DNA of 64,000 nucleotides from contig OY992838.1 of the NCBI GenBank assembly GCA_963921425.1, forward strand, positions 14,136,001 through 14,200,000. Direction: 5' to 3'. This DNA is from Dryas octopetala. Lineage: Eukaryota > Streptophyta > Magnoliopsida > Rosales > Rosaceae. The position numbers and the translations under genes were made by a program. Positions 51,540 through 62,340 of this stretch are shown in pieces. Position 1 is the first letter of the stretch, and each line of letters starts with the position of its first letter. The notes below the pieces were generated by a model. The model had not been told where the DNA came from and made no database searches. It saw only the letters and a list, made by a program, of their open reading frames with translations.

Positions 51540-52382
51540 GCCCCCACATTGACCATCTAACTAACCCTAGAATGAATCACCAAGATCGGGTAACTCACTT
51601 CTAGAACCAAATAATCAATGTTATGACTGAGATTGATTTTAAAGTTAGGTTGGATCAGAATTAGTTGACAACAAAGAAAATAAAGATTACTGAAATTAAT
51701 CCGATTTATTTAAATCAACCCAACCCCAAGATTCTAGAATATTAAATGTGATCTATAAAGACGTTTTACGATACTAATGAGCCAAGACAAACTCCAAAAA
51801 CAAATTTACGATATAAATCACAAAATAAAGAAACAGACATTGACTCCTAAAATTGCCCCCTGCCAATGTCTTCCCTAAGCTGCCTTCTCAGCTTAATTAC
51901 TCTGCAAAATAAATCGCTACATCGTTAATTGAATAGTGCACCAGGTTACAAAGAGTCATTTTTGGCCACGTGTAGCTTTTGTTTGTTATGTTTATTTGGT
52001 TTGCCTCTTTGGCTTTATGAATTGCTTTCTTGATAAAAAAAAAATAGACAGCCTTCCTTTAAGGCTTCAAAATCAAACTGTATATATATATTGTTTGTCG
52101 TTTTTGTTTTTCATTTCAATGTTGTGTTGCTTTTGATATATTTCAATGATAAATTTTTCATCCAAAATTGTTCTTTTTATATAGATGAAGGGGCTCAATG
52201 TTCATTTTTGCACAGGGCCTCCTAAATGCTAGGGTGGGCCTTGCAAGTCGAATATTGTGGGTCATCAGTGGGGGCATCTCTGTAGCTCCAACATTACAAG
52301 GCATTTATCCCCACATTGAGGCCAGAGTTTGACTCTTGCCTCACCTTCCCCAACCCTTAGGCCGTATTTGTACAAAAAAAAG

Positions 52383-52856
52383 GCCAAATGATACTTTCAA
52401 TGCTTGTATTTTTATAAAATTTCCACTTTGGTTTTGTTATTTTAATTTGAAAAATTTCAGTCCCGTAGTTCCAATACGATAGTAATTAAGTCTAAATCGT
52501 TAAGATGATGGAAAATTTGACGTATCTTGCATTGAGTGACATACATCTTACTCTACCTGGATGCTTATGTAAGCTCATACCCACGATTAAATACTATCAG
52601 TTTTAAAAAAATTAAGAAGTTTCAACGTCAAACCGAATATGTTAAATGGCGTTAGGGGCTTAAAATAGGCATCTAGGTGGATTAAATGTTCGAAATGTCA
52701 TGAGCGAAGCATGTGCTTCCATGTGTCAACTATTTAAACGATATTTACTATTTGGACTTAATTTCTATTGTCTAGAACTTACGAGACCAAATCACCAAAA
52801 ATAAATGTAGAGGGTCCAAAAATTGTACAGGAACCAAAAATGTCATTTGGCCAAAA
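52383..52856. mobile_element. Short TIR element (MULE-like MITE), right-arm copy
   Basis: Counterpart of 21092-21612 and 25244-25780, in opposite orientation: GGCCAAATGATACTTTCAAT on the left, AAAATGTCATTTGGCC on the right. Confidence 0.6.
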
Positions 52857-54086
52857 GCAATTAGTAAATTGGATGAATAATCGTTAGAAGTAATTGTTTT
52901 TAGGGTCTATTAATAATGTTGGTGAGAAGTACAATCATCTCAATCACATGAGTTCTCCGACAAGTTCGAGCTGCATTTGCGGACAATCATCTCAATTAGA
53001 AGAGTTCCTTGACAAAATTCGAGCTGCATTTGCGAACAATCATCTCAATCACATGACTATTGGTGTTCCCTCTTGTTTTACTCTATTACTTTGATTGGAG
53101 AAGGAGGCTTCATTGGGATTTTCATTTTTTCTCTGCTTGTGCCCTATTACTTTGATTTAGTTCATACTTTTCTGCTTTGATGATTTATGTTTGATGGAAA
53201 CCCAATTTGTAAATGCTAATTGATGATGGGTATTTTGTAAACTGAAAAGATATATGTTGGCTTTGTGTTACTTTGGTTGTTGGTATCCCCAAACGCTCAT
53301 GGTGGTTGGTGATTTTGGCTTTTCCCAAATAGGGAGAGAGAGCAGAAGAAGAAGGAAGAATAAGAAAAATTGAGAGAAATATGGTATGGGCTGGTTGGAA
53401 GGAGGGGAGAGGGAGAACGGGAGGTCGAAGTGGGGGATCGTTGGTGAGTGAAGGAAGGGAGACTGAGGCAATGAGTTTGCTTCTGTGTTTTTAACTTTTT
53501 TGAAAAATTCTGATTTTTGGGTAATATTAAAAATTTATGGGTGTGGAGAGAATATTTTAGGGTATGAATAGAAGAATTTCTAAATAAATGTCATGAGACT
53601 CAAAAAGACCAAAATGACCTTTAAAAAAATGTCACATGCGGCGCACATGACTATTTCTGACAGAATTGGACAGTGGTGTGACATTGTAAATTTTTTTAAA
53701 TGAAGGTGCCACATTGAGTAAAAAAAAAAAAAATGTTAGGTGGTGAAGTGTAAACGGGATCATAATTCAGGTGGGTAACTTCAAAAAATCCTTAATGAAA
53801 ATCATGTGTTTCTACTTTTCTCTATGTTTCTCTTGTTTTGGATATACATATATGTATTTTGTTGCTTTTTTTTTTTTTGTTGAAGTAATTTTTTGTTAAC
53901 CAACAATTTTGTAAGATAGTATTGGCCTCTTTGTGAAGAAATATTGCTTTTGATTTGTCTGGGTAATATGTTTTGTCCAAACAATTTTTATAATTGTTTT
54001 CTTTGATGAAGAAAGGGTCTCAACTTGGATTTTTAACAAGGCCTCCTAGTTCTTAATTAGGACTGGTCAAGTCGTCCTTGAGTGAG

Positions 54087-54680
54087 GGCAAGGAAGAAAA
54101 TTTCGAAATTTTTTGCCAAAAATTTCGTTTTTTGGGGAGGGGGAAATTTTATGAAAATACCAAGATATTTTCGTCAAGATTTCGGAAAATTTAGGTGAAA
54201 TTTCCATAATTTTTCCGAAATTCAAGAAATTTCGGAGGCAGACCGGACGGAGAGAGGGGAGGCAGAGAGGGAAGGAAGAGGCAGATCGTGCCACCTGTTG
54301 TCAGAGGGAGAGGAGGAAGAGAGGGAGATCGGGGAGGGAGAAGGAGGAGAGAGAAGAGATCAGGGAAGGAGTGAGGGACTGAGAGAGTCGGAGAGAGAGA
54401 GAAGGTGAGAGGGAAGAGAAGACTGGACTATGGAGACTTGGAGAGGTCACAGTGAAGAAAGCCAACTTAAAATTCTTTCAAATGTTGTTTGTCTGATTGA
54501 TGTGAGAGTTGACTAAGATGTTGTTTTATGGCAGTGGACAAATATGCTTATATAACCCTTTTATTTCCCATGAGAGAATATGCTTATTTAATTTGTTGAT
54601 AAAGAGAGCAAGTGGACAAGTTGGGGGAAAATGAGGGAAAGAAAAAAAAATGTTTATTATTTAATTTGTAATTTAATATG
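54087..54680. repeat. Right-arm-specific insertion, target of the Gypsy element
   Basis: Begins where homology to the left arm stops. It has the AAATTTCGG-rich and purine-rich module shared with 850-1210 (inverted), then AT-rich sequence. It resumes after the Gypsy element at 60136. Confidence 0.5.
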
Positions 54681-55316
54681 TGTTGATGCTCAAAAATGGT
54701 AGAGCAGTCAACGTCGAGTCGAACCACGTAGGCCCGTTGACCCACCACTGAGTGGATGACACGTCGAAGTGGGGCAGGAACGAGTAGCTGGGTCCGACTG
54801 GTGAGTAATGAGAGAGAATGATATCCAAAGCACCCTGCGCAAGCACACAAAAGTGAGCGGGAAGGACACCGGTGTGGTGCCGGCCAAAGCTCCTCCGACG
54901 CTCAAGTCAGTGTTCAGAGAGATCTGAGAGCAGAGTGAGTGAATAGTATAATAATGATTTCAGTTGTCCTTTCGTGACAAGAAGGTACCTCTTTTATAGT
55001 ACCTTTGGAAGAGCGTCAACCAATCCGGTGACGACACGTGTCCTTTGTGGTGACTTGCACTGTAGGAACGCCACGTGGCACCGGTCTCGAGGATCCGAGT
55101 TAGTTGACACGGGCCGGGGGCCCGGGAGGCTTGAGCTTGGGAGGCCGGAGCCTAAGAGGCCGGGGCCCAGGGGGCCGGAGCCCATGAGGCCGGAGCCTAG
55201 TGGATCACGGGCTAAGAGCCTAGGAAGGGCTTAGTCTTTTGGGTCTAGGCCCAAACGGCATGGTGTTGGGCCTTGTGTGACTTGTCGTTATGCCGAGATG
55301 ATTAGTCATACGAACA
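54681..55316 (-). repeat. 3' LTR of Gypsy element
   Basis: Downstream LTR in the sense (minus) direction, 636 bp, nearly identical to the other LTR at a constant offset of 4814. Confidence 0.93.
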
Positions 55317-55331
55317 GAAGTCCCCCAAGTT
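55317..55331 (-). promoter_or_regulatory. Polypurine tract of Gypsy element
   Basis: AACTTGGGGGACTTC on the minus strand touches the 3' LTR. The same 15 bases recur at 55433-55447, about 115 bp away, as a second copy. Confidence 0.65.
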
Positions 55332-55503
55332 TCCGAGCAAAAGATACTTCTTGGTTGGGAACTTTGTACACAAAAGAGTCCGAGCAGAACGACAAGTAAC
55401 CAAACACTTGTTCCTGCTTAAGCTACTGTTTAGAAGTCCCCCAAGTTCCTTAGCAAGAAAAGCTGTACTGCAGGAAAGCTTGGGGGTTACATATGAAAGA
55501 TTT

Positions 55504-55508
<5 letters not shown>

Positions 55509-55552
<44 letters not shown>
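55509..55552. repeat. Poly(T) run with adjoining C7 (A/G purine run on sense strand)
   Basis: About 42 T preceded by seven C on the plus strand, hence an A-then-G purine run in the sense of the Gypsy element, about 190 bp before the 3' LTR. Confidence 0.9.
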
Positions 55553-55553
<1 letters not shown>

Positions 55554-55859
55554 AATTTCTGATCACCCTGTATTCCGAGCAGTAGACGCTTCGCAAAAAA
55601 CCCAGTGAACCCCGTTCACTGTACTGGTGGGATGTTGCCCTCTGTAAATAAGAATCTGGGATTAAGCAGTGTAGCTCAGGTATAAAAGACCCACCCCATA
55701 TCTCACATTTGTTACTGTAGATGTTTTGTGGAGAGAGAATTGCTGTGAGATGAATTGGTGATAAGTGCACAGCAGTCACGTGGAAACAAAAGCAAATAGA
55801 GAGAGAGGGCTCGGGTGGGATTTGTGTTCCGCTGGTTTTGCCTTTTTTTTTTTTGCTTT

Positions 55860-56570
55860 GTTTAAACACTAGTTGGGCGGAAAGGAGAGCAGGGCTCGGG
55901 TCTGAAGACAACACGGGGAGGGGCTGCTCGGGTGGGTGGAGAAGTGAGGTGCTCGGGTCGGAGCTTGCGGAGTGGCCGGATCGGTTGAGCTCGGGTCGGA
56001 CTCCTGCGCGGGTCGGAAGAGAAGAGGCAGCTCGGGCTCGGGCTCGGGCTCGGGTGTTGCGAGTGTTGGGCTCGGGTCGGAGGATTCCTGCGCGGGTCGG
56101 AAGAGCAAGGGATCGGGCAAGTAGGTGGGCTCGGGCCGGAGGGTGCTGCACGGAGGGTGGGCTCGGGCCGGAGAGATTTTGCGCGGAGGGTGCAGGCTCG
56201 GGCCGGATCTGGTTGGGTGTTCTCGTCGAGGCTGCTCTTCGCGGGTTGGAGGGGAGAGCTGCGCGTGGGGTTGCCGAGTGGAGGTGGAGGCTGGGCTCGG
56301 GTCGGATTTCTTGGGTTGTGCTGCGCGTGAGGTTGTGCTCGGAAGTCACGCTGCTGGGGGGGGGTGCTGCTGCTCAGCTCGGGCCGGGGCTGTGAGGGAG
56401 CTGGTCGGGTCGGTTGCTTGCAGCAGTGGGCTCGGGTGCAGTGGGCTGCTCGGCTCGGAGCAGTGGGCTGCTCGGCTCGGAGCATTTGGTGGGCGCGGGT
56501 GGGCGGAAGAGCAGGGGGCTCGGGCTCGGGCTCGGGCGCGGCTCGGTGTGGTGCTGCACGGGCAAAATTG
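55860..56570. repeat. GC-rich GCTCGGG-type low-complexity block
   Basis: Words such as GGGCTCGGG and GGGTCGGA recur throughout about 700 bases. Long open frames exist on both strands because the block lacks AT-rich stops. The sense (minus) frame, 245 aa, is Pro/Arg/Ala/Ser-rich with PEPEPEP runs. I do not treat any as a proven gene. Confidence 0.75.
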
Positions 56571-57594
56571 ATTCTCACACTTTGAGGTATGTAGTTCAAA
56601 TAAAAATTTTCCTACCCACTTGATATATTGATTGTGTCTTTGAAAATTGAGATTTGTGAGAAATATTGGTTGTCCAGCCCGAGGCGGACCTTGAAATTCT
56701 GTTTGTCAATTTTGTGGAAAATGTGAGTAAGGACAGGTGGAGGTGCAACTGGGTATGAGCCGTGCCGAGCATTGGGTAGGCAGTACGCCCTCATTTGTGG
56801 ACTTTGTAATTTATTGAGTGTTGTGTTTTTGTCTAGGTACAGAGGAGACAAGATAAGTGGGTCGGAACCCGTCTGAGCCGGTGGAGCCGCGCAATACAGG
56901 TAAAGACTTGTGTTTTTATTGCTTGTCTGCTTTGAATTGATGTTGTGAATACTGGCTTTGATAAATGATTGGTGGCTGAGCATATGAAAGGGTGAATGTT
57001 GTCAAATTGGGTGTATCCGAGCACATACGGGGGGTAGGAAACCGGTATTGATCTGAAATGTCCATGGTGTTGTCTTGGTGTGCCGAGCACTTCCCATCTT
57101 GATTTGTGGTTTGTCTTGGATGGGCAGGTGTACTGAAGTCGGACATTCCATGGCTTCCTCAGATGATAACAGTTCTATGGAGTCTGATTGGGCGTCCACA
57201 AGTGATGGGACGCCGATGAGGCCAAATATGCCCCGATCCCGGATGGGGTTGGAAACATGGGGGTGGGCAAGTGTTCGGGCAGAACAATGCATTACATGAC
57301 GAGCTACTGCAGGCCAGGAGGCGGACCAGGCTAGGCAAGAGTTGGAGCAGTGCGGGGAGGAGCTGAGCCAAGCCAAGCAGGTGGTCTGCTAAGGGTTGGC
57401 AGTAATGATGGGCATGCCAACGTCCCAGAGGGAGATGGCCCAGGGGCAGGGGTGGGCGGACCATCGCCCTATTTTTGTTTGAGTTATATGGCGGGTCGGA
57501 TGTAGCCCGTACCAAATTACAAACTCTTTTGTTATTAAGTTTGTACTTTAGTATGTGGATGATGTTGAGGGTGTCCGACTCGTTATTGGGTAGG

Positions 57595-57735
57595 ATGCCC
57601 TTCCTTTTAATACATGGTATTGTGGAATTTTTCTTGAATGCATGGTACTTAGTTTCCCTTGAATGCATGTATGATACTGATTTTCCCTTGAATGCATGGT
57701 ACTGGATTTCCCTTGAATGCACGGTACTGATATGA
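57595..57735. repeat. Tandem ~25-bp repeat in Gypsy interior
   Basis: TTCCCTTGAATGCATGGTAC recurs four to five times with small changes and one longer spacer. Confidence 0.8.
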
Positions 57736-57975
57736 GTAGGGTCGGATGTTCGATGGCCCGGGTGCCCATACACACAATGAACGCTTTGAATGAAAAGATG
57801 TCCGTGGTAGGACTTTCATTGATTAAAGCGATAAGATAGATGAAATTGAAAAAAGTCCCCGGGGGGTACAACATGTGTCTACTTGTAAAAGTAGCGGAGG
57901 TGCTCGGCGTGCCAAGGGTGGCCGAGTTCCTTGCTGGTTGTAGCGCGGAGCCTGTATGTGCCCGGACGGACGACC

Positions 57976-58314
57976 TCAAAGATGTTGTAGGGCGTCTGGG
58001 GGAGGGCAGGTGTTGGAGACAGAAAAAGCCATAGAGGGCTTGGCCTCTTTCTTCTTCTTGACGGGAGTCATATAGCACGACCTGGCTGATACCTGATTGC
58101 CTTTGACTACCCCCGTTCCACATGGAGTCGGGAACTTGACCAAAAGCAAGTGGGTGGAGACCATAACCCTCAGTTGGTTAAGGGCTGGTCGTCCCAGGAT
58201 GACGTTGTAAGCTGTGGGGCAGTCGACCACCAAAAACTGAGTGGTTGTGGTAGCGGACGAAGGATACCTCCCGAGGGTGAGTGGAAGGTAGAGCCCACCA
58301 AGAGGGGTGACCAT
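57976..58314 (-). pseudogene. Gypsy aspartic-protease C-terminal fragment
   Basis: Frame reads VTPLGGLYLPLTLG, FLVVDCPTAYNVILGRPALN and KFPTPCGTGVVKGNQ, the stretch that ends the retroviral-type protease and links to RT in plant Gypsy elements. The catalytic DTG part is upstream of the junction and missing. No RT follows. Confidence 0.75.
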
Positions 58315-58898
58315 GTCGCCCGAAAAGCTGAGTAAAGGAGCAACCGACCGGTCAAGCCTCTCCTGGTCAATTCCAAGTCTTGGGGACGTGGGTTGGATTC
58401 GTCCCGGTTCGTCCGCTGCTCTTCTCGCCGAGAGCGGTTGTCGTCGAGCAGATGACGACAGTCCCGATAAATGTGGAACCCTTCAGAGCGGGTAGGATGC
58501 TCGCCAGATCGAGCCCGGCTGACCGGGTGGACAAGTCTCTTTTGGAAACCTGGGGGTGGGCGGCTACCTTCCCCTGCGTCCAGCTGACGCGAAACATTTT
58601 GGTCCCTTCGGGGGGGGTTCTTCCTCTCACCACTCCGGAGAGTGGTGTGTTCGTCCCTGTCGTAGGGGTTCCTCCTCTCATCACTCCGGGGAGTGGTATG
58701 CTCTTCTCTGTCGCGGAGGAGTCGCTCATACAGCTGTGTTGTGTCCTTTTGGAGGTCGAGCTGTTCTTGGGCTCGTTGGAGTTGGGCTTCCCACCGTTGG
58801 ATGTATGCCTCCTGATCAGACTCGGCAATCTTCTTGCCTCGCTTGTCACCCAGTGGGGTGTTGTCGACTTGGTCGAGGATAGGGCCTCCGTCAGACAT
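58170..58898 (-). CDS. Gypsy gag N-terminal part (242-aa frame)
   Basis: Starts MSDGGPILDQVDNTPLGDKR, with a coiled coil at residues 30-65 (QRWEAQLQRAQEQLDLQK) and an Arg/Asp-rich stretch to about residue 175. Typical capsid core and CCHC knuckle are absent. From about residue 185 the frame is out of phase with the protease-like frame (58314-57976), so the last ~55 residues are not gag. A deletion joining gag N terminus to the protease end explains this. A gag this short is unlikely to build particles alone. Confidence 0.6.
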   Translation of the reverse strand: MSDGGPILDQVDNTPLGDKRGKKIAESDQEAYIQRWEAQLQRAQEQLDLQKDTTQLYERLLRDREEHTTPRSDERRNPYDRDEHTTLRSGERKNPPRRDQNVSRQLDAGEGSRPPPGFQKRLVHPVSRARSGEHPTRSEGFHIYRDCRHLLDDNRSRREEQRTNRDESNPRPQDLELTRRGLTGRLLLYSAFRATWSPLLVGSTFHSPSGGILRPLPQPLSFWWSTAPQLTTSSWDDQPLTN

Positions 58899-58907
58899 TG
58901 TGGGGGT

Positions 58908-59418
58908 CGGAAGCTCGGAAGCTCGGAAGCTCGGAAGCTCGGAAGCTAGGAAGCTAGGAAGCTCGGAGGCTCGGAAGCTCGGAAGCTCGGAAGCTCGGAA
59001 GCTCGGAAGCTCGGAAGCTCGGAAGCTAGGAAGCTCGGAAGCTAGGAAGCTCGGAAGCTAGGAAGCTCGGAAGCTCGGAAGCTCGGAAGCTCGGAAGCTC
59101 GGAAGCTCGGAAGCTCGGAAGCTAGGAAGCTCGGAAGCTCGGAAGCTCGGAAGCTCGGAAGCTCGGAAGCTCGGAAGCTCGGAAGCTCGGAAGCTAGGAA
59201 GCTCGGAAGCTAGGAAGCTCGGAAGCTCGGAAGCTCGGAAGCTCGGAAGCTATGAAGCTCGGAAGCTCGGAAGCTCGGAAGCTCGGAAGCTAGGAAGCTC
59301 GGAAGCTTGGAAGCTCGGAGGCTCGGAAGCTCGGAAGCTCGGAAGCTAGGAAGCTCGGAAGCTCGGAAGCTAGGAAGCTCGGAAGCTCGGAAGCTTGGAA
59401 GCTCAGAGGCTCGGAAGG
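58908..59418. repeat. 8-bp minisatellite (GGAAGCTC), about 64 units
   Basis: GGAAGCTC is repeated in perfect 8-base phase for ~510 bases, with GGAAGCTA and rarer GGAGGCTC or GGAAGCTT variants. It lies between the primer-binding site and the gag start of the Gypsy element, that is, in its untranslated leader. Confidence 0.97.
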
Positions 59419-59477
59419 TTTTTTTTGCACCTCAACTGAGGGTAGAGAATTCAATGGGGAAAAGTTGTAACGTTTCC

Positions 59478-59494
59478 CACAGACGGCGCCAAAC
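59478..59494 (-). promoter_or_regulatory. Primer-binding site of Gypsy element
   Basis: On the minus strand TTTGGCGCCGTCTGTGGGA follows the LTR end directly. TGGCGCCGTCTGTGGG is a common start of plant Gypsy interiors. Confidence 0.75.
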
Positions 59495-59495
59495 T

Positions 59496-60130
59496 GTTGA
59501 TGCTCAAAAATGGTAGAGCAGTCAACGTCGAGTCGAACCACGTAGGCCCGTTGACCCACCACTGAGTGGATGACACGTCGAAGTGGGGCAGGAACGAGTA
59601 GCTGGGTCCGACTGGTGAGTAATGAGAGAGAATGATATCCAAAGCACCCTGCGCAAGCACACAAAAGTGAGCGGGAAGGACACCGGTGTGGTGCCGGCCA
59701 AAGCTCCTCCGACGCTCAAGTCAGTGTTCAGAGAGATCTGAGAGCAGAGTGAGTGAATAGTATAATAATGATTTCAGTTGTCCTTTCGTGACAAGAAGGT
59801 ACCTCTTTTATAGTACCTTTGGAAGAGCGTCAACCAATCCGGTGACGACACGTGTCCTTTGTGGTGACTTGCACTGTAGGAGCGCCACGTGGCACCGGTC
59901 TCGAGGATCCGAGTTAGTTGACACGGGCCGGGGGCCCGGGAGGCTTGAGCTTGGGAGGCCGGAGCCTAAGAGGCCGGGGCCCAGGGGGCCGGAGCCCATG
60001 AGGCCGGAGCCTAGTGGATCACGGGCTAAGAGCCTAGGAAGGGCTTAGTCTTTTGGGTCTAGGCCCAAACGGCATGGTGTTGGGCCTTGTGTGACTTGTC
60101 GTTATGCCGAGATGATTAGTCATACGAACA
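59496..60130 (-). repeat. 5' LTR of Gypsy element
   Basis: Upstream LTR in the sense (minus) direction, 635 bp. A TATAAAA box on the minus strand (59812-59806) marks the likely promoter. It carries GC-rich GGCCGGAGCC-type repeats. Confidence 0.9.
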
Positions 60131-60149
60131 ATATGTTTATTATTTTGTT

Positions 60150-60465
60150 TATTTTTACAACTTTAGAAATTAATTAAAAATAGTTCCGAAGTCAGAAAAA
60201 TACACAAAACATTTCTACGGACTCGTCTTGACTAGTACTAATTTACTATGGGGTCAAATTACAAATTTTCCCTCCGAGTGTTTCTAAAACATTTGTGGGG
60301 GTCAAAGTGTTAAGTCTTAAAATTTTAATATAGTCGGAGGAAAAATTGGTAATTTGATCCCATAGTAAATTAGTACTAGTCAAGACGAGTCTATAAGAAT
60401 TTTCCATATATTTTTCTGAGTCCGGAGCTATTTTTAATTAATTTTCAAAATTTGTAAAAATAGGA
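60150..60465. mobile_element. Palindromic MITE, ~315 bp
   Basis: Arms of about 130 bases: TCTACGGACTCGTCTTGACT (60215) pairs with the complement of AGTCAAGACGAGTCTATAAG (60376). It sits in the centre of a copy of the other palindromic MITE family (compare 62341-62625), so it is an insertion within an insertion. Diverged single-arm relatives are at 8055-8120 and 8500-8570. Confidence 0.8.
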
Positions 60466-60586
60466 CAGAGATAGTGATACACGAAAATTAGTTTCAGGGG
60501 GTAAAGTGAGACGAAAAAAACATCAGGGGGTAATGTGAGAATTCGAATTACTTTCATGGGATAAACTAAATAATAAGCCTTGTATT

Positions 60587-60745
60587 TATGGATATTCATA
60601 TATGACTTTGTATCTTTTGACAGTGTTGATGGAGTGGCAACTGTAAAGTCGTTTTTGGCTAGAGATTGACAGTTATGACTTTTGTATTTATGGATATTCA
60701 TATATGACTTTGTATCTTTTGACAGTGCATGTTGATGGAGTGGCA
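60587..60745. repeat. ~88-bp tandem duplication at edge of PMD relic, right arm only
   Basis: TATTCATATATGACTTTGTA followed by CTTTTGACAGTG and TGATGGAGTGGCAACTG occurs at 60594 and again at 60694. The left arm has one copy. Confidence 0.75.
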
Positions 60746-61300
60746 ACTGCTGAGAGTTTTGCATGTGGAATTCTTCCACAGTATTATAAAAAGTGGATTG
60801 CTAGTTACAAAGAATTCATCAATATAAACCAATTCGATTCTTACTTCAATGGAGGGGACAAAGGGATCATACCCCTCAGGTAATCTCGCCAATATGTACT
60901 ATTTCACGAATAAATGTATACACTGTTTATATATCACATGAATGGTTAAGATCGATCAAATCCTTATTCCTTGCCAATTCAAAAGAATCAGAGATTTTCC
61001 TAAATACTACCCTGAAGAGGGAAATGTGGGTATTGATTGATTCTGTTTTGGATGATGAATCACTGTCATTTGCCAGATGCTTGAAGGTGAGTGAGTTAGC
61101 TAGCTGGACTTGGTGGTACAATTGAGCAGTACCTTCCGCATAGAGTAGCTATGCAATTTGGATTTGATCAAGACCTTCCTTGTTTTGTACGTTGCTCCAT
61201 CACAAGCACCAAGTCATTTTGTTGTACCACTGGTTGGTGCAGCTCTTGGGTGATTATGTGGAGGATGGCTATTTGCCTGCTTAATTGCACAAGAGCTAGC
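60715..61300 (+). pseudogene. Plant mobile domain (PMD) relic, right arm
   Basis: Plus-strand counterpart of 18790-19465. It gives ESFACGILPQYYKKWIASYK with a donor-like CAG|GTAATC at 60880, then FPKYYPEEG, IDSVLDDESLSFARCLKVSE and AMQFGFDQDLPCF near 61150-61190. The order and the QFG.DQDLP box fit plant mobile domain proteins. It lacks the 104-bp duplication of the left copy, but stops and shifts still break it. Confidence 0.6.
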
Positions 61301-61399
61301 TAAAGTAAATACATAATTATAATAACTACAAAAAAGTTTGGAAGAAAAAAAATAAATGCAAAAGAGGACATTGTTTCCCAAGATAATTAAGAGATATAT

Positions 61400-61601
61400 A
61401 CATTAAACATACCATATATATTGGTTTATATATAGTCCGATGATCTGGTAAATCATTGATCCGATCGATTGAATTTGAATGTCCACATGCATTCTCTATA
61501 TGTATATTCATAATTTCAAATGAGACTTTTCTCATGATCATTTTCAAAAAGTCTTCCAAGCAAGATTGCAGCATTGAGAAAATAAGTAGATATGTTAGCA
61601 A
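61400..61601 (-). other. Conserved open segment, right-arm counterpart of 18530-18715
   Basis: Minus-strand frame LEDFLKMIMRKVSFEIMN is kept as in the left arm. A long A run (61600-61622) marks its upstream side. Function unknown. Confidence 0.25.
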
Positions 61602-62089
61602 GCAAAAAAAAAAAAAAAAAAAGGAAAAAATGAGTAGATCAAATGAACCTCACTTTTGACATCTTGCAAATTAATTTGTAATCTAAATTTTTAATATAAT
61701 TCTTGCATCAATTGGGGACTGTTGATAACTACTATAACATATATCTACCGTAAAATTTTGCTAGTATAGATAATCATATATAAAAGCTATGTTGTGTAAG
61801 TATTTGTGAACACATATAAAACATTGTATATAAAAAAACTTAAGGGAAGCCTAGAGAGAAAAAATAGAATTAAGATTGAGTGAGCAAATGAAATAAATAA
61901 AACATACTTTGGAACGGAAACATGCATGCCAAGGATTGTCAAAACTTCACAAACACCCAAATAAATCTAATGGGGACCTCAAACCTCTCTTGTTTCAATT
62001 GGCTCCTTGTTACTATTTTCTAATGCCTGACCAAGCATACCATCCTAATTAATTTATAGTGAATTCAAAATAGAGTTTCAGAATTATTA

Positions 62090-62300
62090 TGGTAACGTGA
62101 TAATAATCGTATCCACTATTGAAATATTCCATATCTCATTGATAGATTTGATATAATTAGGTGGATACGATTTCATCATATTAAAAAATTAAGTTCCAGT
62201 AAAATTATGAAAATGCAATTACTAATCGTATCCACTATTGAGATATTTCATATCGCAATTATAAATTTTTTATAATTAGGTAGATATGATTTCATCATAT
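62090..62300. repeat. Two ~115-bp tandem units, right arm
   Basis: Counterpart of 17800-18010. Confidence 0.75.
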
Positions 62301-62340
62301 TCAAATCGAAAAATTAAGTCAATCACATCAATATTTGAAA

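Larger units (their letters stand above)
54681..60130 (-). mobile_element. Young non-autonomous Ty3/Gypsy element, 5450 bp
   Basis: Two direct LTRs (54681-55316 and 59496-60130) of 636 and 635 bp, ends TGTTGATGC and CGAACA, flanked by a perfect 5-bp duplication ATATG (54676-54680, 60131-60135). The primer-binding site and gag show that the minus strand is sense. The LTRs differ, by my reading, at one substitution (55070 region, AACGCC/AGCGCC) and one A of a short A run, so insertion is recent. The interior has a gag start and a protease-end fragment, but no reverse transcriptase, RNase H or integrase. Confidence 0.93.

Noticed and set aside
54974..55234. 86-aa Gly/Pro/Arg-rich frame present twice (also 59788-60048)
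   Set aside because: It lies within both LTRs on the antisense strand and reflects GGCCGGAGCC repeats.
58834..59516. Repetitive SEARKLGS-type protein
   Set aside because: An 8-bp repeat read in phase gives an 8-residue repeat in any open frame; position before gag and lack of other signals argue against translation.
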